From contig NVRM01000003.1 in the NCBI GenBank assembly GCA_002400885.1, positions 1 through 57,408 of the forward strand: a stretch of 57,408 nucleotides of DNA. Direction: 5' to 3'. Below are positions 1-10,052 of this stretch, piece by piece. How positions within the stretch are numbered: the first letter of the stretch is position 1; each line of letters starts with the position of its first letter. The position numbers and the translations under genes are program-made. The DNA is from Flavobacteriaceae bacterium (lineage in GTDB: Bacteria > Bacteroidota > Bacteroidia > Flavobacteriales > Flavobacteriaceae). The notes beneath the pieces were generated by a model, which did no database searches, was not told the origin of the DNA, and saw only the letters and a list, made by a program, of their open reading frames with translations.

Positions 1-30
1 TTTCTGTACATTCGTTTTAAAGAAAAAGAA

Positions 31-1809
31 ATGCGTAAAATAATTGTCCTTATTTTTATACTTATCCAATCTGTTGTCTTATTTGGACAAGAGCAGCAAT
101 TGGGCTATCAATATTTCCGGTCTGGTGAATACGAAAAATCAGCATCCATCTTTGAAAACCTATTGAAAAAACACAAACACAATTATACCTATTTAAAATA
201 CCTCATTCAGTCATATCAACAAAACGAAGCATACGATAAGGCTGCAGCCCTCATAGAAAAAAACATACTTACATCGCGTAGCAAGCATTATTTAGAAATA
301 CATTTGGGCTATAATTTCCAGCTGCAACACCAACAAGAAAAAGCAGCAGAATACTATGACAAAGCAATTGAATCCATCAATAAAAACCCGAATCAAGGGT
401 ATATGATTGCGCGTACATTTCAAGATTGCCTCCTCTTAGATTACGCCTTAAAAGCGTATGAAAAAATCATGGAAAAGAATCCAAAAACGAACTATAACAT
501 CCAAATCGCAAAGATTTACGGAGAGAAAGGTAACTTAGAATTGATGTTTAACACCTACCTAGATTATCTAGAAAAGAACAAAAAAAACATAAAATTAGTA
601 AAGAGTTACTTAGGTAAATACATCACAAACGATTCGCAAGACAATGCTAATTTACTATTTAAAAAGTCGGTCTTACTACGCTCACAAAGCAATCCACAAA
701 ACACATGGAATCAGCTATTGAGTTGGTTATTTATGCAACAAACCGATTACAGCAAGGCACTCATACAAGAAAAGGCCTTATTTAAAAGAAACAAAACTTC
801 CTTAAACCCCATTTTTGAAATGGGAAAAATAGCCTTTAATGCCAGCGACCATTATGCCGCAAAACAATGTTTTAGCTATATCTTAGACAATAGCAACGCT
901 CCCATAGATCAGTTAAGTGCTAAATTGTTTTTATTACAAATCACCATTGCCAAAGACCCGAACGCGGATATTATCGAAGAAAAATTTCAAGAACTATTCA
1001 CTAGCTATGGAAAAACCATGAGTACCTTAGATGTACAAATGGCCTATGCTAACTATTTAACCTATGTAAAAAACGCGCCCGAAAAAGCAAGGGACGTTTT
1101 ACAACACGCGCTAAGCTTACACCTTAATAAGTTCCAAGCAGCGAGCATCAAATTAAGTTTGGCAGATATCTTTGTGTTTACTGGTAAGTACAACAAAGCT
1201 CTTATCTATTACACCCAAGTCCAATCCAAATTAAAAAACCACGTTCTGGCACAGCATGCCCGCTTCAAAATAGCCAGAACCTCCTACTATAAAGGAGACT
1301 TTAAATGGGCACAATCCCAATTAAAAGTATTGAAAAAGTCTACCTCACAACGGATTTCTAATGACGCACTAGACTTAAACCTACTTATTTTAGACAACAC
1401 GGCAAAAGACAGTATTCATACCGCATTAAAAATATATGCAACAGCAGATTTACTGAAATTTCAAAACAGAAAAGAGGAAGCTTTAGATTTACTGAAACAA
1501 TTATTAGTGGACCATAAAGGACATTCTATAGAAGACGAAACCCTATTTAAGTTAGCACAGTTCGAAGTGGAAAATCAGCATTATGAAAAAGCGATTAGTT
1601 ATTACACTAAGCTTATAGCAATTAACAAGGAGGACATTCTTGTAGACGATGCGGTGTACAACATAGGACTCATTTATTTGAATAAGCTAGAGAACCCAAC
1701 AGAAGCGGCTAAATATTTTGAAGATATTATCTTTAATTACCCGTCCAGTATATTCTTAGTAGAAGCCAGAAAAAAATACAGAAAAATTAGAGGTGATGAT
1801 ATTCAATAA
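31..1809 (+). CDS. Secreted/periplasmic tetratricopeptide-repeat protein
   Basis: 592 aa ORF with N-terminal signal peptide (MRKIIVLIFILIQSVVLFGQ) and repeated TPR-like helices (e.g. YYTKLIAINKEDILVDDAVYNIGLIYL, AAKYFEDIIFNYPSS). Confidence 0.8.
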   Translation: MRKIIVLIFILIQSVVLFGQEQQLGYQYFRSGEYEKSASIFENLLKKHKHNYTYLKYLIQSYQQNEAYDKAAALIEKNILTSRSKHYLEIHLGYNFQLQHQQEKAAEYYDKAIESINKNPNQGYMIARTFQDCLLLDYALKAYEKIMEKNPKTNYNIQIAKIYGEKGNLELMFNTYLDYLEKNKKNIKLVKSYLGKYITNDSQDNANLLFKKSVLLRSQSNPQNTWNQLLSWLFMQQTDYSKALIQEKALFKRNKTSLNPIFEMGKIAFNASDHYAAKQCFSYILDNSNAPIDQLSAKLFLLQITIAKDPNADIIEEKFQELFTSYGKTMSTLDVQMAYANYLTYVKNAPEKARDVLQHALSLHLNKFQAASIKLSLADIFVFTGKYNKALIYYTQVQSKLKNHVLAQHARFKIARTSYYKGDFKWAQSQLKVLKKSTSQRISNDALDLNLLILDNTAKDSIHTALKIYATADLLKFQNRKEEALDLLKQLLVDHKGHSIEDETLFKLAQFEVENQHYEKAISYYTKLIAINKEDILVDDAVYNIGLIYLNKLENPTEAAKYFEDIIFNYPSSIFLVEARKKYRKIRGDDIQ

Positions 1810-1894
1810 AAACAGTAAATAACTATTCAAACCAACGAATTACCCCCTTTAAAAAGAGACAAAAAACAGTAGACTCACAGTCAATAAAAACTGT

Positions 1895-1902
1895 TACCTT
1901 TG
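1895..1902 (+). promoter_or_regulatory. Bacteroidota-type -7 element TACCTTTG
   Basis: TAnnTTTG match 13 nt before the 1916 start codon. Confidence 0.45.
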
Positions 1903-1915
1903 CATTTTAAAATAA

Positions 1916-2236
1916 ATGCCCATGTATATTTATAGCGTTACCATAAATATTGAGAAAAATGTAGAAAAGGAATGGCTAGATTGGATGTGTAACACCCATA
2001 TCCCAGCTGTTTTAAAAACCAAAAAATTCAGCAAAGCTCTTATGAGCCAAGTGATGATAGAAGAAGAAATGGGAGGCGTTACCTACTCGGTACAATACAC
2101 CACAGATAGTTTGGAAACATTACATGCTTACCAACAAGAAGACGCCCCAAGCCTACAGCAAGAAACCGAGCGAAAATTCGCAGGTAAATACGTGGCTTTC
2201 AGAACAGAATTACAAGTAATCCAAGAATTTATATAA
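1916..2236 (+). CDS. DUF4286 family protein
   Basis: 106 aa; MYIYSVTINIEKNVEKEWLDWMCNTHIPAVL...KFAGKYVAFRTELQVI is typical of DUF4286; followed by rsmA after 0 nt. Confidence 0.8.
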   Translation: MPMYIYSVTINIEKNVEKEWLDWMCNTHIPAVLKTKKFSKALMSQVMIEEEMGGVTYSVQYTTDSLETLHAYQQEDAPSLQQETERKFAGKYVAFRTELQVIQEFI

Positions 2237-3034
2237 ATGTCAGTAAGAGCAAAAAAACATTTAGGGCAGCACTTTTTAACCGATGAGACCATCGCTAGAA
2301 AAATAGCAAACACCTTAACCGAAGTCGGTTACGACAAGGTCTTGGAAATTGGCCCAGGAATGGGTGTACTTACCAAATATTTATTAGAGAAAAAATATAC
2401 GACTTCGGTGATAGAAATTGACACCGAATCTGTAGCCTATTTAGAAAGTCATTTTCTCAATTTAGCAGATCGCATTCATTGTAAAGATTTTTTAAAAACT
2501 GATTTGTCAGAAATTTTTAAAGGAGAACAGTGTGCTATCACAGGAAACTTCCCTTACAATATCTCTACACAAATTGTATTTAAAACATTAGATTACAGAG
2601 AATTTATTCCTGAATTAACAGGAATGTTTCAAAAAGAAGTAGCAGAACGTATTGCGGAAAAAGAAGGGAGTAAAAAATACGGAATCCTATCTGTAATAGC
2701 CCAGGCTTTTTACGATATCGAATATTTATTTACCGTTCCTCCAAGTGTTTTTAATCCACCACCAAAGGTTGATTCTGGAGTTCTTAGAATGGTTCGAAAG
2801 AAGGATTACTCTTTACCGGTAGATGAAAAATTATTTTACCGTGTGGTAAAAACTGGATTTCAACAACGTAGAAAAACATTGCGAAACAGCCTGAAAGTTT
2901 TCAACCTATCGGATGAATTACGTGCAGAAGAAGTGTTTTCAAAACGCCCAGAACAACTAAGTGTAAAATCATTTATAGAGCTAACAGCTAAAATCCAAAA
3001 CGATGCAGTTCAAACTCACGCCACAGATAGCTAA
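2237..3034 (+). CDS. rsmA: 16S rRNA (adenine1518-N6/adenine1519-N6)-dimethyltransferase
   Basis: [35 protein letters not shown] and [12 protein letters not shown] motifs of KsgA/RsmA. Confidence 0.95.
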   Translation: MSVRAKKHLGQHFLTDETIARKIANTLTEVGYDKVLEIGPGMGVLTKYLLEKKYTTSVIEIDTESVAYLESHFLNLADRIHCKDFLKTDLSEIFKGEQCAITGNFPYNISTQIVFKTLDYREFIPELTGMFQKEVAERIAEKEGSKKYGILSVIAQAFYDIEYLFTVPPSVFNPPPKVDSGVLRMVRKKDYSLPVDEKLFYRVVKTGFQQRRKTLRNSLKVFNLSDELRAEEVFSKRPEQLSVKSFIELTAKIQNDAVQTHATDS

Positions 3035-4352
3035 AAACATAAAAAAATGGATCGCTAATGGCGAAAATCTTCAATTAACACAGTTATTAGAAGATGTCCA
3101 TTTTGCAGATATCGCTGAAATCTTAGAAGAAATCAGCTTTTCCGACGCTATTTATATCATCAAGTTATTAGACAGTGAAAAAACAGCTGATATTCTAGCC
3201 GAGCTAGATGATGATACGCGTGAAAAAGTATTGAACGGACTTTCTTCTAAAGAAATTGCCGAAGAAATAGACGAACTAGATACGGATGATGCTGCCGATA
3301 TTATTTCGGAATTACCAGACCAACAAAAGGAAGAGGTAATCGCCCAACTAGAAGATGTTGAACACGCCAAAGACATTGTAGAATTACTCCGACACGACGA
3401 GGATACTGCAGGTGGACTCATGGGAAAAGAGTTGGTAAAAGTAAACGAAAACTGGACCAATATTACCTGTGTAAAAGAAATGCGTAGGCAAGCTGCCAAT
3501 GTAGACAAAGTACACACTATTTACGTGGTGGACGACAATGATATACTCAAAGGACGCTTGTCCCTAAAAAGTTTATTGACCACTCCAGCAACCACCCCTG
3601 TTAAAGAAATTTACAACCATCAAATCACCTCGGTTTCTGTTACGGAAAACGATGAAGAAGTAGCGAGAATCATGCAAAAATATGACCTTTTTGTAATTCC
3701 CGTTATTGATGAAATGGGAAGACTTACCGGTCAAATTACCATTGATGATATTGTAGATATCATTAAAGATGAAGCCGAGAAAGATTATCAAATGGCCGCT
3801 GGTTTAGTTGAAGATGTAGAGGCCGATGATACCATTTTTGAATTGGTAAAAGGTCGTTTACCTTGGTTGGTACTCGGACTTTTTGGAGGTTTAGCCGCCG
3901 CATCAATTATGTCTGGTTTCGACGAAGCACTTAAAAAATTCCCTATTCTTTTCATGTTTACGCCTCTAATTGCCGCCATGGCAGGAAATGTAGGGGTGCA
4001 ATCTTCCGCCATTATTGTACAAGGATTGGCCAACGACAATATCAAAGGAAGTACTTGGGACCGATTGCTAAAAGAAGTGGGATTGAGTTTGGTTAACGGA
4101 ACTATATTATCCCTCCTAGTAATGGCCTATGGAACTATTTTCAACATGGAATTCTTAACAAGTATTACCATTGCTATCTCTTTACTAATTGTGATTATTA
4201 TAGCAGCACTTATCGGAACTTTTGTCCCTTTAATTTTACACAAACGAGGTATTGACCCTGCATTAGCAACCGGTCCTTTTATCACCACTATTAATGATAT
4301 TTTCGGGATTTTTATTTACTTTTATATCGCTAAATTAATTTTACCCTTTTAG
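3003..4352 (+). CDS. mgtE: Magnesium transporter MgtE
   Basis: N-domain repeats, CBS pair and C-terminal membrane domain ([48 protein letters not shown]). Overlaps the rsmA 3' end by 32 nt. Confidence 0.93.
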   Translation: MQFKLTPQIAKNIKKWIANGENLQLTQLLEDVHFADIAEILEEISFSDAIYIIKLLDSEKTADILAELDDDTREKVLNGLSSKEIAEEIDELDTDDAADIISELPDQQKEEVIAQLEDVEHAKDIVELLRHDEDTAGGLMGKELVKVNENWTNITCVKEMRRQAANVDKVHTIYVVDDNDILKGRLSLKSLLTTPATTPVKEIYNHQITSVSVTENDEEVARIMQKYDLFVIPVIDEMGRLTGQITIDDIVDIIKDEAEKDYQMAAGLVEDVEADDTIFELVKGRLPWLVLGLFGGLAAASIMSGFDEALKKFPILFMFTPLIAAMAGNVGVQSSAIIVQGLANDNIKGSTWDRLLKEVGLSLVNGTILSLLVMAYGTIFNMEFLTSITIAISLLIVIIIAALIGTFVPLILHKRGIDPALATGPFITTINDIFGIFIYFYIAKLILPF

Positions 4353-4472
4353 CCCCGTTCTCATGAGGCTAACAAGTAATTTGTCTCCAAACGGCATATG
4401 ACATTTGGAGACAAGACACAGGAATCCATGACGGAATAAAAATACCTGCTTTTTATTTAAATCAACAACAAA

Positions 4473-7151
4473 CTATCTAATTCCTGGATTGAAATCAACG
4501 GGAGCGTTTTGAGGTAATTTTATAGTTCCTCCAGCCCCTGTATCGTTCCAAATAACCCATTCTGAAGGGTCAAATATTGGATTCCCTCCTTGGATACCTG
4601 TATTTCTTAAAGCTCGCCCATCTTCAAACTCATGATTGGTTCCTGAACCATCTTCGCCTATAAGTCCAAATATATCCACCACTTCTCCATCGGGATTCAC
4701 TAAAACAATGGTGTCATCGCCATTAGAATCTGCAGGACCACCTTTAGAGACTCCCAAATTGGACTCAAACCCATAGACAGCTAGAAATTCAGCCGCATTT
4801 GGAGAGATTACAAAAGTGCTATTTGCCCCAATGCTAAACCCTGTTAATTGTATGTTTTTTGTACTGGTAACATTAGCGTTTGTATAGCGAATTAATTGCC
4901 ATCCATTCATACTTTGTGTTTCGTTTGAAGGATTGTACAGTTCTATAAATCGAGCCCCCGAATTATTATCAGGGTCAGCTATCTCAGAAATGTAGAAGGG
5001 AAAATTTGTGAGTCCAACCATTGAACAATCAATATATTCTTCATAAAACGTAACATCGTAGGATTTTCTAAGGTAGAGTTGAGGCACTTCATATTCCGTC
5101 ATAATTCCGATTACAGCCCCATTGTTTTTATTGACTTTAAATCCTGAAAATGCAGCTTGATAACGAATGTATACATTCAAATCATCTACACAATCTGTCA
5201 ACTTATTTTCCCCTGAATAGGTTTTAGTGATGTCTTTAAACTGAACATTTTCAATCCTAACCAATACAGATTCAAAATCCCCAGATAATGCTTGCTCTAG
5301 CGTTATGGTCTGAGGAGCAGGTATAATACCAGGGGTAGTACTTATAATATTTGCTTTTGGAACATGATTTAATTGCAAGAGTCCTTTGTATTCTTCTATA
5401 CTTGTTCCCAACAAGGACAATTCCACTTCATCTCCAAATTTCAAACCATGAGGACTACTAAAACGCAAGGCAATGGCTCCCGAATCATCTTGTATAAATG
5501 CATTGGTTTCCGTGATGTTTAATTCGGCTGCATCCGAAGTAATCACCGCTTTTATTTTTATATTTTGAGTGATATTTAACGACTTGTCAAAAAACATGTT
5601 CCTAATTTCTGACAATGAAACCAACTCGGCATTTTCTGCCACATTACAGCGTTCGTTCGTCATTAACACGACATCGTTAATATCTCTTAGTAACAATTGA
5701 AAATTCCCGTTGTAATAATTTAGAACCCCTTGTACATTTCCATTTCCTGTAGGTAATTTAGCCCCTGAAAAATTGGCAAATTTACTCGTTCTCACATGTA
5801 TGGTATTGGCAGTACAATCGATTAAAGTACGTGTAGATCCATTGGCCGTATCATCTACAAAATTTAGTTCTTGCTCTAGAAACTGAAGGTTTTCCAGCAA
5901 CAGATAACTTCCAATATCTTTCGCTGTAATATCTGATAGGGTCACTATTTTAGGCAATAATACTTCATTTTCTGCTAACACATATAAATGCTTAAACACA
6001 TCGTAACTTTCTATATTCCCAATATTCCCCTCATACAATCCTCCCAATTGTAATTCTCCACTCAAGGCATGTATATATAAATCCTTAGTGTTTACCACTA
6101 TTTTTTGACCCACACTAAAACCACGTAAATACAAGTTTTTTTGGTTGATTTTAATTTTTATACCTCCTGAATCATCTTGTACATAAATGTATTTGTAGGC
6201 ATTGCCACTTTTGTCATTTGCTGTAACAATTGCCTCAAAAACTAAGGAATCTTCCAATTGTAACAACGCTCCTTGGTACTTGTCCTTTACCTCTTGGATT
6301 GTTGCATTTACTGAAGGAGGGATACAGGAATAACTATTCCCATCACATCTATCACCTAGCAACATTAAATCATTGGTATCGCGAATGGTCAATTGAAAAT
6401 CGTTGTTATATTTCCCTAAAACACCCTGTAGCTTTCCATTCCCAACAGGTAATAAATCGGCTTGAAAATCCGCATAACCACTATTTCTTAAAACAATCGT
6501 ATTCCCAGAGCAATTCTGAACCAATACATTCGTGTTTTTATCTACCAATGCATAGGACTGGCAATATGAATCTGAAGTGATTTCAACGTTCTCAAGTACA
6601 ACAAGCGTATTGATCATTGCATCATCTATATGGTCTATTTCCACCAACATTGGCACCATCTTAACAGGAGATTCACAAGAAACAAACAATGCTTTTTTAA
6701 CCAATGTACTGGACAATCTACCTACCGCTACCCCTCCGTTTTTTTGCGGATATATTCCCCCAATTTTTAAAACACCTCGGTACTTATCAAGATACAAACC
6801 CTCGCTATTGATAAGTATCTTCGAACCGATTGGATACATGGTGTGCAAATTTTGAATATCTACATCTATCTGCAACCCTTCCGTCGGATTTTCAGGACTA
6901 TTTTGAAAATGTAGCGTTCGGTAAAAATTTCCTTTTTCGTCGGAAGAAATTACATAGCCTTCTATAATCAACTCCTGTTTAATCTGTACTACAGCACCTT
7001 TATACATAGCACTTAGATCCCCTATGGTTGCATTCACCTTTAACGCAGGTGAAATACAGGGAGTTTCGGGCACATTATACCCTTGATCTTCTGCACAAGT
7101 CCAGATCATAATTACGATCAATCCTAAAAATAGTTTCCTAACACTTTTCAT
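4473..7151 (-). CDS. DUF5689 (OB-fold-like) repeat surface lipoprotein with C-terminal lamin-tail domain (copy B)
   Basis: ORF extends to 7223, but the ATG at 7151 gives a lipoprotein signal (MKSVRKLFLGLIVIMIWTC|AEDQ). Three internal DUF5689-like repeats (e.g. VGNGKLQGVLGKYNNDFQLTIRDTNDLML / TGNGNVQGVLNYYNGNFQLLLRDINDVVLM). C-terminal LTD-like PFYISEIADPDNNSGARFIELYNPS...DIFGLIGEDGSGTNHEFEDGRALR. Confidence 0.85.
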   Translation of the reverse strand: MKSVRKLFLGLIVIMIWTCAEDQGYNVPETPCISPALKVNATIGDLSAMYKGAVVQIKQELIIEGYVISSDEKGNFYRTLHFQNSPENPTEGLQIDVDIQNLHTMYPIGSKILINSEGLYLDKYRGVLKIGGIYPQKNGGVAVGRLSSTLVKKALFVSCESPVKMVPMLVEIDHIDDAMINTLVVLENVEITSDSYCQSYALVDKNTNVLVQNCSGNTIVLRNSGYADFQADLLPVGNGKLQGVLGKYNNDFQLTIRDTNDLMLLGDRCDGNSYSCIPPSVNATIQEVKDKYQGALLQLEDSLVFEAIVTANDKSGNAYKYIYVQDDSGGIKIKINQKNLYLRGFSVGQKIVVNTKDLYIHALSGELQLGGLYEGNIGNIESYDVFKHLYVLAENEVLLPKIVTLSDITAKDIGSYLLLENLQFLEQELNFVDDTANGSTRTLIDCTANTIHVRTSKFANFSGAKLPTGNGNVQGVLNYYNGNFQLLLRDINDVVLMTNERCNVAENAELVSLSEIRNMFFDKSLNITQNIKIKAVITSDAAELNITETNAFIQDDSGAIALRFSSPHGLKFGDEVELSLLGTSIEEYKGLLQLNHVPKANIISTTPGIIPAPQTITLEQALSGDFESVLVRIENVQFKDITKTYSGENKLTDCVDDLNVYIRYQAAFSGFKVNKNNGAVIGIMTEYEVPQLYLRKSYDVTFYEEYIDCSMVGLTNFPFYISEIADPDNNSGARFIELYNPSNETQSMNGWQLIRYTNANVTSTKNIQLTGFSIGANSTFVISPNAAEFLAVYGFESNLGVSKGGPADSNGDDTIVLVNPDGEVVDIFGLIGEDGSGTNHEFEDGRALRNTGIQGGNPIFDPSEWVIWNDTGAGGTIKLPQNAPVDFNPGIR

Positions 7152-7171
7152 AGCCTTCTCTTTTTTAAGCA

Positions 7172-9895
7172 TTAAAAACTCACCGAAAAATTCACATAAT
7201 AGGACGCACCATATCCCATCCAATATTTAGCCCCAAACATTGGTGTTTCTCTGTTTTTATCCTTCTTTAACAATTTATAATTCCCATACCTTCCTTGCTC
7301 ATAACCCCCTGTCCTATACTGTGTATTCAAAACATTACTAGCACTAATAAACAAACTGATATACTTTTTCTTCCTTTTCCATGATTTCCCGCCAATGATA
7401 TTTACAAGGACATAGCCCTCAAACTGTTCTTGTACTAGTATTTCTTTTACATCCTGCTTGCTAACTCCTTCATAAAGTTGATTGGTAGCAGGGTTGGTGT
7501 AAAAACGGGCCGTTCGCAAACCCGAAGCAACATCCACGTAAGTATGTGATAAATGATTGGCATTTAACCCAATCCACCAATATTTTTGAGAGCGATAATC
7601 CACACCTATAGAAAATGCTTGTTGTGGTGTTCCTGCCGTATGATAGCCTTTTAAAAAAGTGGGTACAGGAGCTGCTGCGGCGATCAATGATTCGTCAGAA
7701 GTATAATAACTTAGTGGATTATTTGTGTAAGTATATTTCCCTATGGAGGCTACAAAATTAGCATTTATGGAGGACGTGATTTTAGTTTCAAAACTCACTT
7801 CCACTCCTAGATGCGTTTTCGCTACACCTGTCAACACTTCGGCTACAAACTCTCCTAAATTCTGATCATAATACCTAGAAATATCTGTTCCTTTTGAAAA
7901 CGAAGTATAATAGCCTGTAATTCGTGACTTTATACGTGGAGACCTATGAATATAACCAATATCTATGGTGTTTATTTTCTCACTTTCTAGACCTAAGACC
8001 TGGTCTTTATTTACCCGTGGATTGGAATAACTATTGCGTAAGGTGGGAGCTTTAAAAATACTTCCTGCGTTTATATTTAATAAATGACGCCCTGTAACCT
8101 TATAGGTCATTCCCATTTTAAATTGAGGTGTATTGAATGTTAATGGAGCTCCCAAGCCCAATGAATTTTCTTTGTACAATTCGTTTTGAAACAATCCTTC
8201 TCTTTGATAACGAGTATTCACAAACTGTACGGAAGCAAAGGCCTCTACCTTATTTTTCTGGTATTGATATTGTCCAAAAACAGTTTTCTTTTGTACCGAT
8301 AATAAATAGTGATAGTTAAATGTATCCCCTTTTAAAATAGTGTTATCAGACACTAAATTATTGGAAGTATTATTAAACCCATCCCTATCTACAAAATAAG
8401 AAGCCCCCAATAGGTCTAACATCTTCGCGTAATTCCGAGAATTAAACCCAACGTAACTGAGCCCAAAATTTACAGTAGAACGCACTGTCAAATCCAAAGA
8501 AATCATACTTTTTATACTTAATTGCTGGTCGTCATTTCTATCTTCGTATAAATAATACCCCGCATTTTCATTATTTAATGCTTTGTTAGTTTTATATAAT
8601 TGCAACCAATCGATTTGAAATCTTTGTGGATTTTCTTTAAAAGCAGTGATGGATTCTGGGATTATATTTGGATTTAAAGGGGCGTTTGATTGAAAATAAG
8701 AAGGCAAGTTTCGGTAATAAGTAGGGTCTGGATTTTGTTGTTTAAAATAACCTAACCTGCTATTCCCTATATATCCAAATTGATACGCTATACTTGTATT
8801 AATGACTGTTCTCTCCGATAATTTAATTTGATGAGATAACATTAGTATCGGCTCATTCACCTCCTTTACTCTTGCATTTCGTTTTCTTCCATCTTGCCTC
8901 CCCCAATACGCGTTGTATTTACGCCCCATCAGCCCCCATACCTCTTGCGTGTGGCCTGCATTTTTACCGCGTTTATTTTGTGCATAAATAGCCGTTAAAT
9001 TAAAATTCTGCTTGGAACTAGGCTTGTATTCTACTGCTCCAAAAAAGGAATTGGCATCATAAAAAGAACCTTCAAAGTAGCCTTCCTTAGCAAATCGTTT
9101 TGAAGCAGAAACTGTATAGGCCCAGTTTTTCTTTAAACCAGAAGCATGGGTCACCATCAGTCTCCCTTTGTAACTTTTATTGGTCGCAGAAACGGTGATT
9201 TTTGTTCCAGGACGATACAAAGAAGCAGTGGTATTCATATTGGTAGTTCCCAATATCCCTCCAAAATCACTTTCCGAAGGTGCCAATCCAACAGTAACTT
9301 CTTGATTCCTGGTGGCATCATTCAAACCTCCCCAATTACTCCACTGAGGACGCCCTCCGTAGATTTTATTCATGGAAATCCCGTTGATCATTACCCTCGC
9401 ATTTTCGGAATCATAGCCCCGAACACGAAACCAGGCCTGACCAAAACTATAAGCTGCGGCTCTAGAAAAGGCATCTTTGGAAGCAGCTAACACCCCCGTA
9501 ACATTGTTGGAATCTCCTGCATCATCTAACAATTCTATTTCCGAAATAGCAATGATACTTTCATCTTTTAAATCAGTAACTATTTTGGACAGGACTAAGA
9601 ACCCTAAGTCTATTTCTTTATTCCCAACACAGAAGACAGGAACCTTCAAGGGTTCAAAACCCTGTAATCTAATTTCGATTAAATGCTGTCCTAAGGTACA
9701 ATTCTCTAGAATAAAGGCACCTTTTGAATCCGTAGTTATCCAAAGAGGCCTCTTGGTAATTCCAACAGACACTCCCAACAACGGTGTTTTTGTTACTTCA
9801 TAAATCACCACTCCTTTTATACTACAATGTGACTGTGCATTTATAATTACAACATGACACAGACACATGAATAATACACGCATCGTCTTTTTCAT
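7172..9895 (-). CDS. TonB-dependent receptor with carboxypeptidase-regulatory-like N-terminal domain (copy B)
   Basis: Signal peptide, CarbopepD-reg-like domain, plug (FRVRGYDSENARVMINGISMNK...) and C-terminal beta-barrel ending YVNFSVSF. 20 nt upstream of its DUF5689 partner. Confidence 0.88.
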   Translation of the reverse strand: MKKTMRVLFMCLCHVVIINAQSHCSIKGVVIYEVTKTPLLGVSVGITKRPLWITTDSKGAFILENCTLGQHLIEIRLQGFEPLKVPVFCVGNKEIDLGFLVLSKIVTDLKDESIIAISEIELLDDAGDSNNVTGVLAASKDAFSRAAAYSFGQAWFRVRGYDSENARVMINGISMNKIYGGRPQWSNWGGLNDATRNQEVTVGLAPSESDFGGILGTTNMNTTASLYRPGTKITVSATNKSYKGRLMVTHASGLKKNWAYTVSASKRFAKEGYFEGSFYDANSFFGAVEYKPSSKQNFNLTAIYAQNKRGKNAGHTQEVWGLMGRKYNAYWGRQDGRKRNARVKEVNEPILMLSHQIKLSERTVINTSIAYQFGYIGNSRLGYFKQQNPDPTYYRNLPSYFQSNAPLNPNIIPESITAFKENPQRFQIDWLQLYKTNKALNNENAGYYLYEDRNDDQQLSIKSMISLDLTVRSTVNFGLSYVGFNSRNYAKMLDLLGASYFVDRDGFNNTSNNLVSDNTILKGDTFNYHYLLSVQKKTVFGQYQYQKNKVEAFASVQFVNTRYQREGLFQNELYKENSLGLGAPLTFNTPQFKMGMTYKVTGRHLLNINAGSIFKAPTLRNSYSNPRVNKDQVLGLESEKINTIDIGYIHRSPRIKSRITGYYTSFSKGTDISRYYDQNLGEFVAEVLTGVAKTHLGVEVSFETKITSSINANFVASIGKYTYTNNPLSYYTSDESLIAAAAPVPTFLKGYHTAGTPQQAFSIGVDYRSQKYWWIGLNANHLSHTYVDVASGLRTARFYTNPATNQLYEGVSKQDVKEILVQEQFEGYVLVNIIGGKSWKRKKKYISLFISASNVLNTQYRTGGYEQGRYGNYKLLKKDKNRETPMFGAKYWMGYGASYYVNFSVSF

Positions 9896-9995
9896 AACTC
9901 AATCTTAACAATTAAATAGGACTTCAATTTTTTATAAGTTAGTCAATTCAAGGTGATTAAAAAATAAACTGTTTTAAATACTGTTTTAAAAAGCA

Positions 9996-10027
9996 CAAAA
10001 AAAGGCGACCAAATGGCCGCCTTTTTA
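9996..10027 (-). terminator. Rho-independent terminator downstream of DUF5689 copy A
   Basis: AAAAAGGCGACC-AAAT-GGCCGCCTTTTT stem with one mismatch; A/T tracts on both sides. Confidence 0.7.
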
Positions 10028-10052
10028 ATTTATTTTAAAAATGATTTTAAAC

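Noticed and set aside
3152-3517. Ser-rich 121-aa ORF antisense to mgtE
   Set aside because: Poly-Ser pattern arises from antisense of the Glu/Asp/Leu-rich MgtE N-domain.
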